64,000 nucleotides of DNA, from contig NZ_JAAQTL010000002.1 of assembly GCF_011742875.1 (NCBI RefSeq), positions 372,001-436,000 on the forward strand, in the 5' to 3' direction. The DNA comes from Luteibacter yeojuensis (GTDB lineage: Bacteria > Pseudomonadota > Gammaproteobacteria > Xanthomonadales > Rhodanobacteraceae). Position 1 is the stretch's first letter, and each line of letters opens with the position of its first letter. The notes beneath the pieces were generated by a model. The model was not told where the DNA came from. It did no database searches and saw only the letters and a list, made by a program, of their open reading frames with translations. A program made the translations under genes and the position numbers. Of the stretch, positions 8,892 to 17,080 are shown piece by piece.

Positions 8892-9710
8892 TCAGTCGGC
8901 CTGCGCGCCGGTGACGCGGTCGCGGGCCTCGAGGTCCTGCGCCGTGAAGGCATGGGAGAGACCCGATTGCCTGAACAGGGCGCGCACCGCATCGCCCTGG
9001 TTCCACCCGTGTTCGACAAGCAGCCATCCGTCCTTGCGCAGATGCCGCCGCGCACCGTCCGCGATGCGCCGCATGTCGTCCAGGCCGTCGATACCGGAGG
9101 CAAGCGCGGACGCCGGTTCGTAACGCAGGTCGCCCTGCCGCAAGTGCGGATCGCCCGCCTCCACGTATGGAGGATTGCTCACGATCACGTCGAAGCGGCG
9201 ATCGTCCAGCGACGCATACCAGTCGCTCTCCCGCATCGCGACGCGCGCCAACCCGAGGCGCTCCGCGTTACGGCGGGCGACGGCGAGCGCCGCGGCGCTC
9301 GCGTCGACGGCTACGACCTCGATGTCGGGACGCTCGTTCGCCAGGGCCAGCGCGATGGCGCCGCTGCCGGTGCCCAGGTCGAGCACGCTTCCACCCCGGG
9401 GCAAACGCTCGAGGGCCAGCTCGACCAGCAGTTCCGTTTCGGGACGCGGTATCAGCGTCGCCGGCGTCACCTCCAGCGGAAGCGACCAGAAGTCGCGGCG
9501 ACCGAGGATGTAAGCCACCGGTTCGCCGGCCACGCGACGTGCCACCAGGGTCTCGAATCGCTCGACGGCGGCGGCGTCCGGCCGGTCCTCCGCATGCGCG
9601 AAAAACCACGCGCGATCCACGCCCAGCGCGTGCGCCAGCAACAGCTCGGCTTCGAGGCGATCGCCCAGGCGAACGCCGGCATCGCGCAAGATCGTACGGA
9701 TATCGGTCAT
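8892..9710 (-). CDS. prmC: Peptide chain release factor N5-glutamine methyltransferase
   Basis: 272 residues, class I SAM-dependent methyltransferase that methylates the GGQ glutamine of release factors. An N-terminal helical domain of about 80 residues is followed by the SAM motif [16 protein letters not shown] near residue 117 and the catalytic NPPY motif ([12 protein letters not shown]) near residue 185. [12 protein letters not shown], conserved in PrmC, precedes the SAM motif. In many bacteria prmC is next to prfA; here it is not, and it is convergent with dxs. It diverges from the lipoprotein hydrolase gene with only 38 nt between starts. Confidence 0.95.
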   Translation of the reverse strand: MTDIRTILRDAGVRLGDRLEAELLLAHALGVDRAWFFAHAEDRPDAAAVERFETLVARRVAGEPVAYILGRRDFWSLPLEVTPATLIPRPETELLVELALERLPRGGSVLDLGTGSGAIALALANERPDIEVVAVDASAAALAVARRNAERLGLARVAMRESDWYASLDDRRFDVIVSNPPYVEAGDPHLRQGDLRYEPASALASGIDGLDDMRRIADGARRHLRKDGWLLVEHGWNQGDAVRALFRQSGLSHAFTAQDLEARDRVTGAQAD

Positions 9711-9748
9711 GCCGCCATTCTAGTAGCCCGCACGCCTACAATGCCGCG

Positions 9749-10657
9749 ATGCGCGCATCGGTCCTCGTCCTCGCCACCCTGCTGCTCGCCGGTTGCCATG
9801 CCACGTTCTTCGGCGCGGTGAACCTGGTGCAGCCCATCGCGGACGTCGTCGCGCGCCCGGACAATGTCTTCGATCCGGCGCACGGGCTCGCGCTGGACGT
9901 CTATGCGCCGCCGCACGCCGTCCACGCTCCCGTCGTCGTCTACTTCTACGGCGGCGACTGGACGACGGGAAAGCGGCAGTGGTATCGCTGGATAGGCGAG
10001 GCACTGGCGGCGCAGGGTATCGTCGCGATGATTCCGGACTACCGGCATTGGCCCGCCGTGCGCATGGACGGCTTCCTTCGCGACGGTGCGGAAGCCGTGC
10101 GATGGGCGCGCGACCATGCGGCCGAGTTCGGCGGCGACCCGTCGCGCCTGTTCGTCATGGGTCACTCGGCGGGCGGACATATCGCCGCGATGCTGGCTAC
10201 GGACAAGCAATGGCTGGCCACCGTCGGCATGAAGCCGCGCGACCTTTCCGGCTTCGTCGGGGTCGCGGGGGCCTATGCGTTCCTTCCCCTGGACGAGCCC
10301 CGTTACGTGGCGATGTTCGGCAACTCCCCCGAGGAGCAGGCACGCTCGCAACCGATCGACTTCGTCGACGGCGACGAGCCTCCCGCGCTTCTTTTGCAAG
10401 GCGAGGAAGACACCGAGGTGTTTCCCTCGGAAGCCATATCCATGGAAGGCCGGTTCCGCCAGATGGGCGAACCGGTGGAACTGAAACTGTATCCCCGCCT
10501 GGGACACGAAGGCCTCGTCTTCGCCTTGGGGCCGCTGCATCGCACCGCGCCGGTGCTCCGCGATGTAGCGAATTTCGTTCGTGCTTTGTGTGGGAGCCGC
10601 TTCAGCGGCGATGGGTACTCGCGACAAGATTGCCCGCTGCCGCGGGATCGCCGCTGA
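9749..10657 (+). CDS. Lipoprotein alpha/beta hydrolase with a repeat-encoded C-terminal tail
   Basis: 302 residues. An N-terminal signal with lipobox (LATLLLAGC, cysteine at about residue 15) suggests membrane anchoring. The catalytic domain is of the esterase/BD-FAE type: oxyanion motif YFYGGDW near residue 70, nucleophile elbow GHSAGG near residue 138, an acid in the EEDTEVFP region and a histidine in LGHEGL near residue 254. From codon 281, base 10589, the frame runs into a BIME-like repeat and ends inside it, so the last 22 residues (starting CGSRFSGDG) are repeat-derived. The substrate is unknown; carboxylester hydrolysis is the likely chemistry. Confidence 0.85.
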   Translation: MRASVLVLATLLLAGCHATFFGAVNLVQPIADVVARPDNVFDPAHGLALDVYAPPHAVHAPVVVYFYGGDWTTGKRQWYRWIGEALAAQGIVAMIPDYRHWPAVRMDGFLRDGAEAVRWARDHAAEFGGDPSRLFVMGHSAGGHIAAMLATDKQWLATVGMKPRDLSGFVGVAGAYAFLPLDEPRYVAMFGNSPEEQARSQPIDFVDGDEPPALLLQGEEDTEVFPSEAISMEGRFRQMGEPVELKLYPRLGHEGLVFALGPLHRTAPVLRDVANFVRALCGSRFSGDGYSRQDCPLPRDRR

Positions 10658-10670
10658 AGCGGCTCCCACA
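10589..10670. repeat. BIME-like paired inverted repeat, copy 5 (overlaps hydrolase 3' end)
   Basis: Variant arms TGTGGGAGCCGCTTCAGCGG and CCGCTGAAGCGGCTCCCACA with a central block related to copy 10 (both contain a CCGCGG-type inner palindrome). It begins exactly at a codon boundary of the hydrolase and supplies its stop codon. Confidence 0.9.
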
Positions 10671-10691
10671 AAAGACTCCCGTAAAAAAAAA

Positions 10692-10711
10692 CCGGGCGAT
10701 TTCTCGCCCGG
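10692..10711. terminator. Bidirectional rho-independent terminator
   Basis: An 8-bp stem CCGGGCGA / TCGCCCGG with a 4-nt loop. It is flanked by an A-run on the left and CTTTTCTTT on the right, so it can terminate both the rightward hydrolase transcript and the leftward M1 aminopeptidase transcript. Confidence 0.8.
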
Positions 10712-10738
10712 CTTTTCTTTACTCGAGAACGCCGACGC

Positions 10739-13423
10739 TTAGCGCAGGATCGCCTTCGGGTCCTGCTTGGCCTTCTGTGCGGAGCACAGCAGGATTTCCT
10801 CGCTGGTCTGGGCAAGACCGCGCTCGGCGCCGCTCACCTGGCTCATGCGCGGCTTGAAGAACGCGCTCAGGCGATCGGCTTCGGCCTTGGAGCAGCCACC
10901 GCCGCCGCCGAGGGCCGGGAGCCTGCCGCCCGCGAAGCTGCCCGTGCGACCCACGATCTTGTCGTAGTTCGCGGTGAACCACTTCCACATCTGCGCACGC
11001 GAGGCTTCCGTGTCGCGGCCGCCGCGCAGCACCATCGCCATCTCGCCGACCTTCACGTCCTTGCCCAGCGCGAAGTCGCGGGCCTTGTTCGCCAGCGCCG
11101 GATCCTTGATCTCGGCCAGCGCCGAGAGCATCGCGTTGCGCTTGGCCGGATCGGAGGTCTTCGGGATCTCCGCGATGATCGCGTCGACGGCCGGAGCGCC
11201 GCGTTCCTGCACCGCCACGCCCAGCGCGGTGCCGAGGAGGTCGGGATCGGCGGCCTCGAGGTCGAGGTGGCCGTCCTTCGTCTTCAGCGCGGCGTCGCCC
11301 TGCTTCAGCAGTTCGGCACGCACTTCGGGGACGCCGATGTCCTTGTCGCCCAGGACGCCCGCGAGCACGGTGCGGGTCAGCGTGTCGTTGTCGGGCTCAC
11401 CGGCCTTCTTACGGTAGCCGAGTGCCTGGAGCTTCGGCAGGTAGGCGTCGGCGGCCCACTTGCGCAGGTGTTCGCGCTGCGCGTCCGTCTGGGCCTCGTT
11501 GGCGAGGATCCAATGGAACGTGCCGAGCGGCGCGGTGAAGACCTCGCGGGTCTTCGATGCGGTGAGCGGCTTGTAGGCGGCCAGGACGTCGCCGGCATCG
11601 AGTTCGCCGTGCTGGAAGCCGGCCCGGACGGCGTCGGCATAGGCCAGCTGTTCCGCGTCGGTCAACGTACCGACCACCTTCGTCAGCGCGGCGAGATCGG
11701 CCTTGCTCTGCGCGAAGCGGTAGTAACCGCGGCCGTCGGCGTTCGGCAGCACCCAGCTGTTTTTCGCGGCGCCGTCGAGCACCATCGTGCCCGTGGCCTT
11801 GTCGAACAGCTCGCACTTCACCTTGTTGCCGCCGCCTTCGGTACCGTAACGCACGCACATCGGCACGCCCCACACCCGCTTGGCGTCGCCCGTGCTGCCC
11901 AGCGGCAGGTAGCGGCTCTGCGAGAGGTGCAGCACCGTCTTGCCGCCTTCGTTCTTCACCTCGGTGGCCACGTACGGCACGCCGGACTGGTCGAGGAAGC
12001 TGCGGAAAGCGCTCTTGAACGCATCGCCCTGGCCGGCGGCCTCGGCGATGGCATCGATGAGGTCGTCCGCCGTGGCGTTGGCGAACTTGTGCTTCTGGAT
12101 GTACGCGCGCATGCCCTTCTGGAACACCGGCTCGGTGACATAGCCCTCGAACATGCCGAGCACCGCGGCGCCCTTCTGGTAGGTGATGCCGTCGAACGCG
12201 GTTTCGATGTCGCCATTGCCCGTGATCGGCTGGCGGATCTTGCGCGCGCTGACCAGGCTGTCGTTGTTCATCGCGCCCTGCGCGCCGCGGACGCGGTCGA
12301 GGTCGGCGCGGTATTCCGGGTGCACCTTGATGGTGACCTTCTGCTGCATCCAGGTGGCGAAGGCTTCGTTGAGCCAGATGTCGTCCCACCACTTCATGGT
12401 CACCGTATCGCCGGTCCACTGGTGGGCCAGCTCGTGGGCATTGACGTTGAACGAGCCGCGCACGTACTGAGCCGCCGAATCCGGGTCGATCAGCAGCAGC
12501 CAGTCACGGAAGGTCACGAGGCCGGCGTTCTCCATGGCGCCCGCGCTGAAGTCGGGTGCGGCCAGCAGGTCGAGCTTGTCGTACGGGTAGCCGAAGCCGT
12601 AGTAGTCCTCGAGCGTGTGAATGATCGAGCTGGTCTCGCCCAGCACGTGCTGCATGCGGTGGCCTTCGCCCTTGGCGGCGATGCCGCGCAGCGGCGTGGC
12701 GGTGCTGCGGTACTGGGTCGGGGCGATGTCCGGGCCCTTCACGACGTCCCACGGGCCCACGGCGAAGGCGACCAGGTAGGTCGGCAGCGGCTTCGTGGTC
12801 GAGAATGTCAGCGTCTTCCAGCCCGGGCCGGCCTTCTCTTCCTTGATCTGGGCGGTATTGGCCACGCCCTGGTCGTCCGAGGGGATGGTAAGGCTGATGT
12901 CGAACGGCACCTTGAACGACGGCTCGTCGAAGCCCGGGAACGCGTAGCGCGCCGACACCGGCTCCATCTGCGTCATCGCATAGGGCACGCCCTCGTGCGA
13001 AACCTTGTACAGGCCCTGCAGCTGCTTGTTCAGCGGCGCGGTGAATGCCATCGCGAGGGTGATCTCGCCTTCGAGCTTCGCGCCCAGCTCGACCTTGGCG
13101 ACGCCTTCCTTCTCGGCGGCCACAACGTACTTGCCCGGATAGGTCTTCCCGGCGGCGTCGGTCACGGTGACCTTGGAGACCTTCAGGTCCTTGCCGTGCA
13201 GCCAGACGAAGTCGGTCGGCTGGGTGAGCTTGATGCGGATCGTCGAGGAACCCGAGTAGTTCTCCTGCTTGGGGTCCACCTTGAACGAGAGCTTGTAGGA
13301 CTCCGGCTGGGCCCAGGTGGGCAGGTGGCCGAGCGGCGGCGCGGCGTCCGAGCCGGCGGCAAGCGCGGCGCCACAGCAGGCAGCGAGCGCGGTAAGGACG
13401 AGAGGACGGACGAAACGACGCAT
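10739..13423 (-). CDS. Secreted M1 family aminopeptidase
   Basis: 894 residues with a cleavable signal peptide (about 22 residues, VLTALAACCGAALA). Zinc metallopeptidase of the M1 (aminopeptidase N / ERAP) family, removing N-terminal amino acids from peptides. The substrate-anchoring GAMENAGLV lies near residue 294 and the zinc motif HELAHQWTGD near 326, with the third ligand in LNEAFATWMQ about 19 residues on. The C-terminal half is the helical ERAP1-type domain. Unlike cytosolic PepN it is exported, pointing to periplasmic or extracellular peptide use. GGAG lies upstream of the ATG at 13423. Confidence 0.93.
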   Translation of the reverse strand: MRRFVRPLVLTALAACCGAALAAGSDAAPPLGHLPTWAQPESYKLSFKVDPKQENYSGSSTIRIKLTQPTDFVWLHGKDLKVSKVTVTDAAGKTYPGKYVVAAEKEGVAKVELGAKLEGEITLAMAFTAPLNKQLQGLYKVSHEGVPYAMTQMEPVSARYAFPGFDEPSFKVPFDISLTIPSDDQGVANTAQIKEEKAGPGWKTLTFSTTKPLPTYLVAFAVGPWDVVKGPDIAPTQYRSTATPLRGIAAKGEGHRMQHVLGETSSIIHTLEDYYGFGYPYDKLDLLAAPDFSAGAMENAGLVTFRDWLLLIDPDSAAQYVRGSFNVNAHELAHQWTGDTVTMKWWDDIWLNEAFATWMQQKVTIKVHPEYRADLDRVRGAQGAMNNDSLVSARKIRQPITGNGDIETAFDGITYQKGAAVLGMFEGYVTEPVFQKGMRAYIQKHKFANATADDLIDAIAEAAGQGDAFKSAFRSFLDQSGVPYVATEVKNEGGKTVLHLSQSRYLPLGSTGDAKRVWGVPMCVRYGTEGGGNKVKCELFDKATGTMVLDGAAKNSWVLPNADGRGYYRFAQSKADLAALTKVVGTLTDAEQLAYADAVRAGFQHGELDAGDVLAAYKPLTASKTREVFTAPLGTFHWILANEAQTDAQREHLRKWAADAYLPKLQALGYRKKAGEPDNDTLTRTVLAGVLGDKDIGVPEVRAELLKQGDAALKTKDGHLDLEAADPDLLGTALGVAVQERGAPAVDAIIAEIPKTSDPAKRNAMLSALAEIKDPALANKARDFALGKDVKVGEMAMVLRGGRDTEASRAQMWKWFTANYDKIVGRTGSFAGGRLPALGGGGGCSKAEADRLSAFFKPRMSQVSGAERGLAQTSEEILLCSAQKAKQDPKAILR

Positions 13424-13503
13424 GACGGGTGGGACTCCCTGGGGGTAATCCCTGCATCCTGCGAACAGGGGTGACCTTCGACACAGTGCCAGAAGGCACC
13501 CCC

Positions 13504-13542
13504 CAAGGGGGACTCTGAGCGAGTTTCGTCAGAATCCCCTTG
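13504..13542. repeat. Imperfect inverted repeat upstream of the M1 peptidase gene
   Basis: Arms CAAGGGGGACTCTGA and TCAGAATCCCCTTG differ by two positions and flank a 10-nt loop GCGAGTTTCG. The motif CTCTGAGCGAGTT spanning arm and loop recurs in the large inverted repeat at 18556-18625, suggesting a shared repeat family. Confidence 0.5.
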
Positions 13543-13563
13543 CCGCGGTGCGTCAAAGCCTAC

Positions 13564-13923
13564 TCAAAATTCCACGATGGGCTTGAAGCCGCCGAAGAAC
13601 ATCCGCTTGCCGTCGAAGGGCAGCGCCTTGGGCTCCGCGTATTCCGCAAGTCGCGGATCCGACATGACTTTTTGCATGATGCGGTCGCGGTCGCGGCGGT
13701 TCTTGTAGACGATCCAGGAGAACACCACCACCTCGCCCGGTTTCAGTTTCACCGACTGCGGGAACGAGGTGACCTTGCCTGGCTTCACATCGTCGGCCAC
13801 GCATTCGGAATAGGCGAGCGCGCCGTATTCCATCCAGATCTTGCCAGCCTTGCGAGCCATCTTCTTGTAATCGGCCAGCCGGTCCATGGGAACCGGGGCG
13901 ACGAAACCGTCGACGTAACTCAT
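13564..13923 (-). CDS. DUF1428 family protein
   Basis: 119 residues, complete DUF1428 (ferredoxin-like dimeric alpha/beta-barrel related) protein. The conserved opening MSYVDGFVAPVP and the middle VVVFSWIVYKNRRDRDRIMQKVMSDPR, with C-terminal FDGKRMFFGGFKPIVEF, are typical. The ATG at 13923 is chosen for the conserved N terminus and the GGAGG 6-7 nt upstream. The biochemical function of the family is not established. It is downstream of ahpD on the same strand but separated from it by a repeat and a terminator-like hairpin. Confidence 0.88.
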   Translation of the reverse strand: MSYVDGFVAPVPMDRLADYKKMARKAGKIWMEYGALAYSECVADDVKPGKVTSFPQSVKLKPGEVVVFSWIVYKNRRDRDRIMQKVMSDPRLAEYAEPKALPFDGKRMFFGGFKPIVEF

Positions 13924-13973
13924 GGGGAGCCTCCGCGCGTGGATGTCGCGGGAGCGTCGCTCATGAATGAGAA

Positions 13974-13995
13974 AGGCCGCGTTAAGACGCGGCCT
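13974..13995 (-). terminator. Probable rho-independent terminator after ahpD
   Basis: A 9-bp stem AGGCCGCGT / ACGCGGCCT with loop TAAG. Read leftward it is followed by TTTCTC. It lies past the ahpD stop and past repeat copy 6, and before the DUF1428 gene. Confidence 0.6.
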
Positions 13996-14006
13996 CGCAT
14001 ATCGCA

Positions 14007-14084
14007 TGCAGGAGTCGCTATAGCGGCGAGGAAATCTCCCGACGAAGCCGCAAGATCGCTCTCGCCGCTATAGCGGCTCCTACA
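14007..14084. repeat. BIME-like paired inverted repeat, copy 6
   Basis: Left arm GGAGTCGCTATAGCGGCGAG (one change breaks the inner palindrome) and right arm CTCGCCGCTATAGCGGCTCC. It lies 10 nt past the ahpD stop. Confidence 0.88.
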
Positions 14085-14094
14085 GGGTAGCGTT

Positions 14095-14637
14095 TCAGCC
14101 GGCCGCGTCGGCCTGCTCCAGCACCACCGCCACCGCGTGAATCACCGACGCGATGCGCACCGCGCTCTGGATCGCCTGCACGCCGATGCCGCCTTCGCGC
14201 AGCACACGATCGTGCGAGTCGATGCACAAACCGCAGCCGTTCACGGCGGACACCGCCAGCGAGACGAGTTCGAAATCGTTCTTCGCGTCGCCCTTGTACC
14301 CGGCGATGACATTCATGCGCAGCTTGGCCGGGATGGTCTCGTATTCCGGGTGGCTGACGAGGTGCTGGAAGCGATAGTAGATGTTGTTCATGCCCATGAT
14401 CGCGGCCGAACCCTTGGCGGCGGTCAACTGCTCGGGCGTGGCGTGTTCGGCGGCGAAGGCGGCGATCGCCTCGGTCAGCGGCTTGAAGCGGGAGGCGTAC
14501 GCCGAGCCCAGCGCGACCATCGCGATCTGCGCCATGTTGAGGCCCGGGGCGCCCGGCTCGCTCAGTACGGCATCGAGATTGAGCTTGAGGTCTTTCGCGT
14601 ATTCGGGAAGCTTGCTGCGCAGATCGGCGACGCTCAT
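14095..14637 (-). CDS. ahpD: Alkyl hydroperoxidase AhpD (carboxymuconolactone decarboxylase family)
   Basis: 180 residues of the AhpD fold. The redox pair is CGLCIDSHDRVLREGG (CxxC followed by the conserved histidine, near residues 131-138), and the conserved segment MGMNNIYYRFQHL is present. In the family, AhpD acts as a thiol peroxidase or as the reductant of AhpC, which suits its place directly downstream of ahpC. The ATG at 14637 is chosen since it matches the family N terminus (MSVADLRSKLPEYAKDLKLN). There is no ahpF nearby, so AhpD may be the AhpC partner. Confidence 0.92.
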   Translation of the reverse strand: MSVADLRSKLPEYAKDLKLNLDAVLSEPGAPGLNMAQIAMVALGSAYASRFKPLTEAIAAFAAEHATPEQLTAAKGSAAIMGMNNIYYRFQHLVSHPEYETIPAKLRMNVIAGYKGDAKNDFELVSLAVSAVNGCGLCIDSHDRVLREGGIGVQAIQSAVRIASVIHAVAVVLEQADAAG

Positions 14638-14742
14638 GGATGTACCTTCATCTTTGTGGCTTAAGGGGAAAGAGGCACGGAATGTCTCGGCACCTGCGGG
14701 CACCGGTTCACGTGGGAACGCGAAGGGAAAGAAGGGAGGGTG

Positions 14743-14778
14743 CCCCGCCGCGCGAGGGAGGGAGGGAACGCGGCGGGG
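14743..14778 (-). promoter_or_regulatory. Strong hairpin between ahpC and ahpD
   Basis: Perfect 10-bp arms CCCCGCCGCG / CGCGGCGGGG with a 16-nt purine-rich loop, 19 nt past the ahpC stop. Read leftward it is followed by a pyrimidine-rich stretch (CCTCCCTTCTTTCCC). It probably attenuates read-through or protects the ahpC message 3' end. Confidence 0.5.
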
Positions 14779-14797
14779 ACTTGGTGAAGCCTGTTGC

Positions 14798-15346
14798 TTA
14801 GGCGACCTTCAGGGTCTCGTCGCCGGCCTTCCAGTTGCAGGCGCACAGCTCGTCGGTCTGCAGGGCGTCGAGGACGCGCAGCACTTCGTCCGGGTTGCGG
14901 CCGACCGAACCGGCAGTCACGTAGGCGAACTGGATCTCGCCGTTCGGATCGACGAGGAAGGTGGCACGCTGGGCAACGCCTTCATCGGTCAGGATGCCGA
15001 GAGCCGCGGACAGCTCCTTCTTGATGTCTGCCAGCATCGGGAAGGTCAGGTCCTTCAGGTCGGCGTGGTCCATGCGCCAGGCGCGGTGGACGAACTCGGA
15101 GTCGGTCGACGCGGCCAGGATCTGGCAGTCGCGATCGGCGAACTTCTCGTTCAGGTCGCTGAAGCCCTTGATCTCGGTCGGGCAGACGAAGGTGAAGTCC
15201 TTCGGATAGAAGAAGACAAGCTTCCACTTACCCTCATAGGACTTGTCCGTCACGTCGACGAAGGCGTCCTCGATCTTGGTAGCCAGCGGGCCGCCGGCCA
15301 CGGCCTTGAGGTTGAACTGGGGGAACTTGTCGCCAATGCTCAGCAT
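14798..15346 (-). CDS. ahpC: Alkyl hydroperoxide reductase subunit C (2-Cys peroxiredoxin)
   Basis: 182 residues. The peroxidatic cysteine lies in FYPKDFTFVCPTE near residue 45, and a C-terminal cysteine-rich end (ELCACNWKAGDE) holds the resolving cysteine. It reduces hydrogen peroxide and organic hydroperoxides. The ATG at 15346 is chosen (MLSIGDKFPQFNLKA) with GGAG upstream; an in-frame codon at 15403 would add 19 non-family residues. An OxyR-like operator and a 17-nt-spaced promoter lie upstream, next to divergent oxyR. Confidence 0.96.
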   Translation of the reverse strand: MLSIGDKFPQFNLKAVAGGPLATKIEDAFVDVTDKSYEGKWKLVFFYPKDFTFVCPTEIKGFSDLNEKFADRDCQILAASTDSEFVHRAWRMDHADLKDLTFPMLADIKKELSAALGILTDEGVAQRATFLVDPNGEIQFAYVTAGSVGRNPDEVLRVLDALQTDELCACNWKAGDETLKVA

Positions 15347-15403
15347 GTAAGACTCTCCGTTGAGGGTTGGGTAAAAGGGGGTTGGGTCGGACTTGACCAA
15401 CAA

Positions 15404-15432
15404 AGCTTACCGGCCTGGTACATATATTCCAA
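15404..15432 (-). promoter_or_regulatory. ahpC promoter
   Basis: Read leftward: -35 TTGGAA at 15432-15427, a 17-nt spacer, and -10 TAAGCT at 15409-15404. The -35 abuts the OxyR-like operator, the usual geometry for OxyR activation through RNA polymerase contact. Confidence 0.6.
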
Positions 15433-15469
15433 ATCGATTGTAGGCATGAATGTGATAGGCTGCATCTAT
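15433..15469. promoter_or_regulatory. OxyR operator between ahpC and oxyR
   Basis: Four tetranucleotides with 7-nt spacing: ATCG-7-GCAT-7-ATAG-7-CTAT. The family consensus is ATAG-n7-CTAT-n7-ATAG-n7-CTAT with t and a inside the outer spacers; the first spacer ATTGTAG has both. The right half is exact (ATAG/CTAT). The operator lies directly upstream of the ahpC -35 and 25 nt before the oxyR start, so it can activate ahpC and autoregulate oxyR. Confidence 0.7.
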
Positions 15470-15494
15470 CAGAAGCCCCTTCGAGGCAGCCGCC

Positions 15495-16454
15495 ATGAAT
15501 CTGCGTGACCTGTCCTACCTCGTCGCCCTGGCGGAGTACCGTCATTTCGGCCGGGCCGCCGAAGCCAGCTTCGTCAGCCAGCCCACGCTCTCCACCCAGA
15601 TCCGCAAGCTCGAGGACGAACTGGGGGTGGCGTTGGTGGAACGTACCCCGCGAAAGGTCCTCCTCACGGAAACGGGGCGTGAAATCGCCCGCCGCGCCCG
15701 GGCCGTGCTCTCCCAGGTGGACGAGATCAAGTCGATCGCCCAGCGCACGCGCGATCCCGAATCCGGCACGATCCGCCTGGGCATCTTCCCCACCCTCGGC
15801 CCCTACCTCCTGCCCCATGTGATCCCGCGCCTCCGCGAACGGTTTCCGCGGCTGGAACTGCTGCTGCGCGAAGAGAAGACCGAACAGGTGCTGCACATGC
15901 TGCGCGAGGGCACCCTCGATGCGGGCATCCTCGCGCTGCCGGTGCACGACGATTCCCTGCACACGGAGTTTCTATTCGAGGAACCGTTCCTGCTGGCCGT
16001 GCCGGGTGGGCACCCGCTCGCCTCGCGGCGGAAGTTGCGCATGGAAGACCTCTCGGAGCAGAACCTGCTCCTGCTCGAGGACGGCCACTGCCTGCGCGAC
16101 CAGGCGCTCGAGGTCTGCCACATGGCCGGCGCGGGCGAGAAATCCGGCTTCCGCGCCACCAGCCTCGAGACGCTGCGGCAGATGGTGTCGGCGAACGTCG
16201 GCATCACCCTCCTGCCCGCGCTGGCCGTCAAGCCGCCCATCGCGCAGTCGGCCAATGTCCAGCTCGTGGAATTCGACGCCCCGGCACCGAGCCGGCGCAT
16301 CGCCATGCTGTGGCGGAAGAGTTCGGCCATGACGCCGTTCTTCGAGGCGCTGGCGGCGGTGATCCGCGACGTCCCCGCCCATCTGCTCAGTGCCAATGGC
16401 TGCGCCACGGGTCAACCGGATGCCACGCCGCACGTTGCCCCTCCATCGTCTTAA
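15495..16454 (+). CDS. oxyR: OxyR, peroxide-sensing LysR-type regulator
   Basis: 319 residues, slightly longer than E. coli OxyR. The N-terminal winged helix-turn-helix is MNLRDLSYLVALAEYRHFGR through ASFVSQPTLSTQIRKLEDELG. In the regulatory domain the two redox cysteines are in GHCLRDQALEVC, the C199-x8-C208 arrangement that forms the peroxide-induced disulfide. The gene diverges from ahpC over an OxyR-like operator. The last 30 or so residues (after the LysR fold) are a short low-complexity extension. Confidence 0.95.
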   Translation: MNLRDLSYLVALAEYRHFGRAAEASFVSQPTLSTQIRKLEDELGVALVERTPRKVLLTETGREIARRARAVLSQVDEIKSIAQRTRDPESGTIRLGIFPTLGPYLLPHVIPRLRERFPRLELLLREEKTEQVLHMLREGTLDAGILALPVHDDSLHTEFLFEEPFLLAVPGGHPLASRRKLRMEDLSEQNLLLLEDGHCLRDQALEVCHMAGAGEKSGFRATSLETLRQMVSANVGITLLPALAVKPPIAQSANVQLVEFDAPAPSRRIAMLWRKSSAMTPFFEALAAVIRDVPAHLLSANGCATGQPDATPHVAPPSS

Positions 16455-16465
16455 CGGTTCGCTCC

Positions 16466-17071
16466 ATGCGTCTCTGGCTCGTCGTCCTGCTCCTGCTCTG
16501 TGGCTGGGGCGCGCACTCCTGGTGGAAGCACCGGCCCTTCCACAACACACCCGGCATCCTCGCGGCGGACCAGCCGGCACAGGAGACCTTCGACGCGGGC
16601 GCGACGCTCCGTCGCGGGCACTTCACGCTCAGCACGCGCGCCACCTTCGCCATGACCGGCCGCGTACTGTCGCGCGAGGACTACCAGCTGGACGACCTCG
16701 CACCCATCGCGCCGACCGACCTCGCCATGGGCTGGGGACGCATGTCGGACAGCGCGGTACTGGACCGCATCCGCATCTCGCAGTCCAACCGCTTCTACTA
16801 CTGGTACACGGACCGGTTCCCCATCCCGCGCCATGAAATCGAAGACTCCAGCGCGAACATGCACATGATTCCCGCGAACGACACGGCCGCCCGCGCCTTG
16901 CGCGACGTGCGCCCCGGGCAGGTCATCCACTTCGAGGGCTTCCTCGTCGACGTGAAGCGCGACGACGGCTGGCACTGGAACACGTCGCTGACGCGCGACG
17001 ATACCGGCGCGGGCGGCTGCGAGATCGTGCTGGTGGAGCGCCTGAGGGGAGACGAGGCCACCGCCGAGTGA
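16466..17071 (+). CDS. Membrane-anchored protein of unknown function
   Basis: 201 residues starting at the ATG at 16466, 11 nt after oxyR. A single N-terminal hydrophobic segment (LWLVVLLLLCGWGAHSWW, residues 3-20) is followed by a soluble part that should face the periplasm. Recognisable stretches are TMTGRVLSREDYQLDDL-like and SQSNRFYYWYTDRFPIPRHE, then VRPGQVIHFEGFLVDVKRDD, which resembles proteins seen in many proteobacteria as conserved hypotheticals. No enzymatic motif is seen. It may share the oxyR transcript. Confidence 0.75.
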   Translation: MRLWLVVLLLLCGWGAHSWWKHRPFHNTPGILAADQPAQETFDAGATLRRGHFTLSTRATFAMTGRVLSREDYQLDDLAPIAPTDLAMGWGRMSDSAVLDRIRISQSNRFYYWYTDRFPIPRHEIEDSSANMHMIPANDTAARALRDVRPGQVIHFEGFLVDVKRDDGWHWNTSLTRDDTGAGGCEIVLVERLRGDEATAE

Positions 17072-17080
17072 CCGGCCGCC

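Noticed and set aside
11267..13474. 735-residue rightward open frame opposite the M1 peptidase
   Set aside because: A shadow of a clear zinc aminopeptidase with GAMEN and HELAH motifs.
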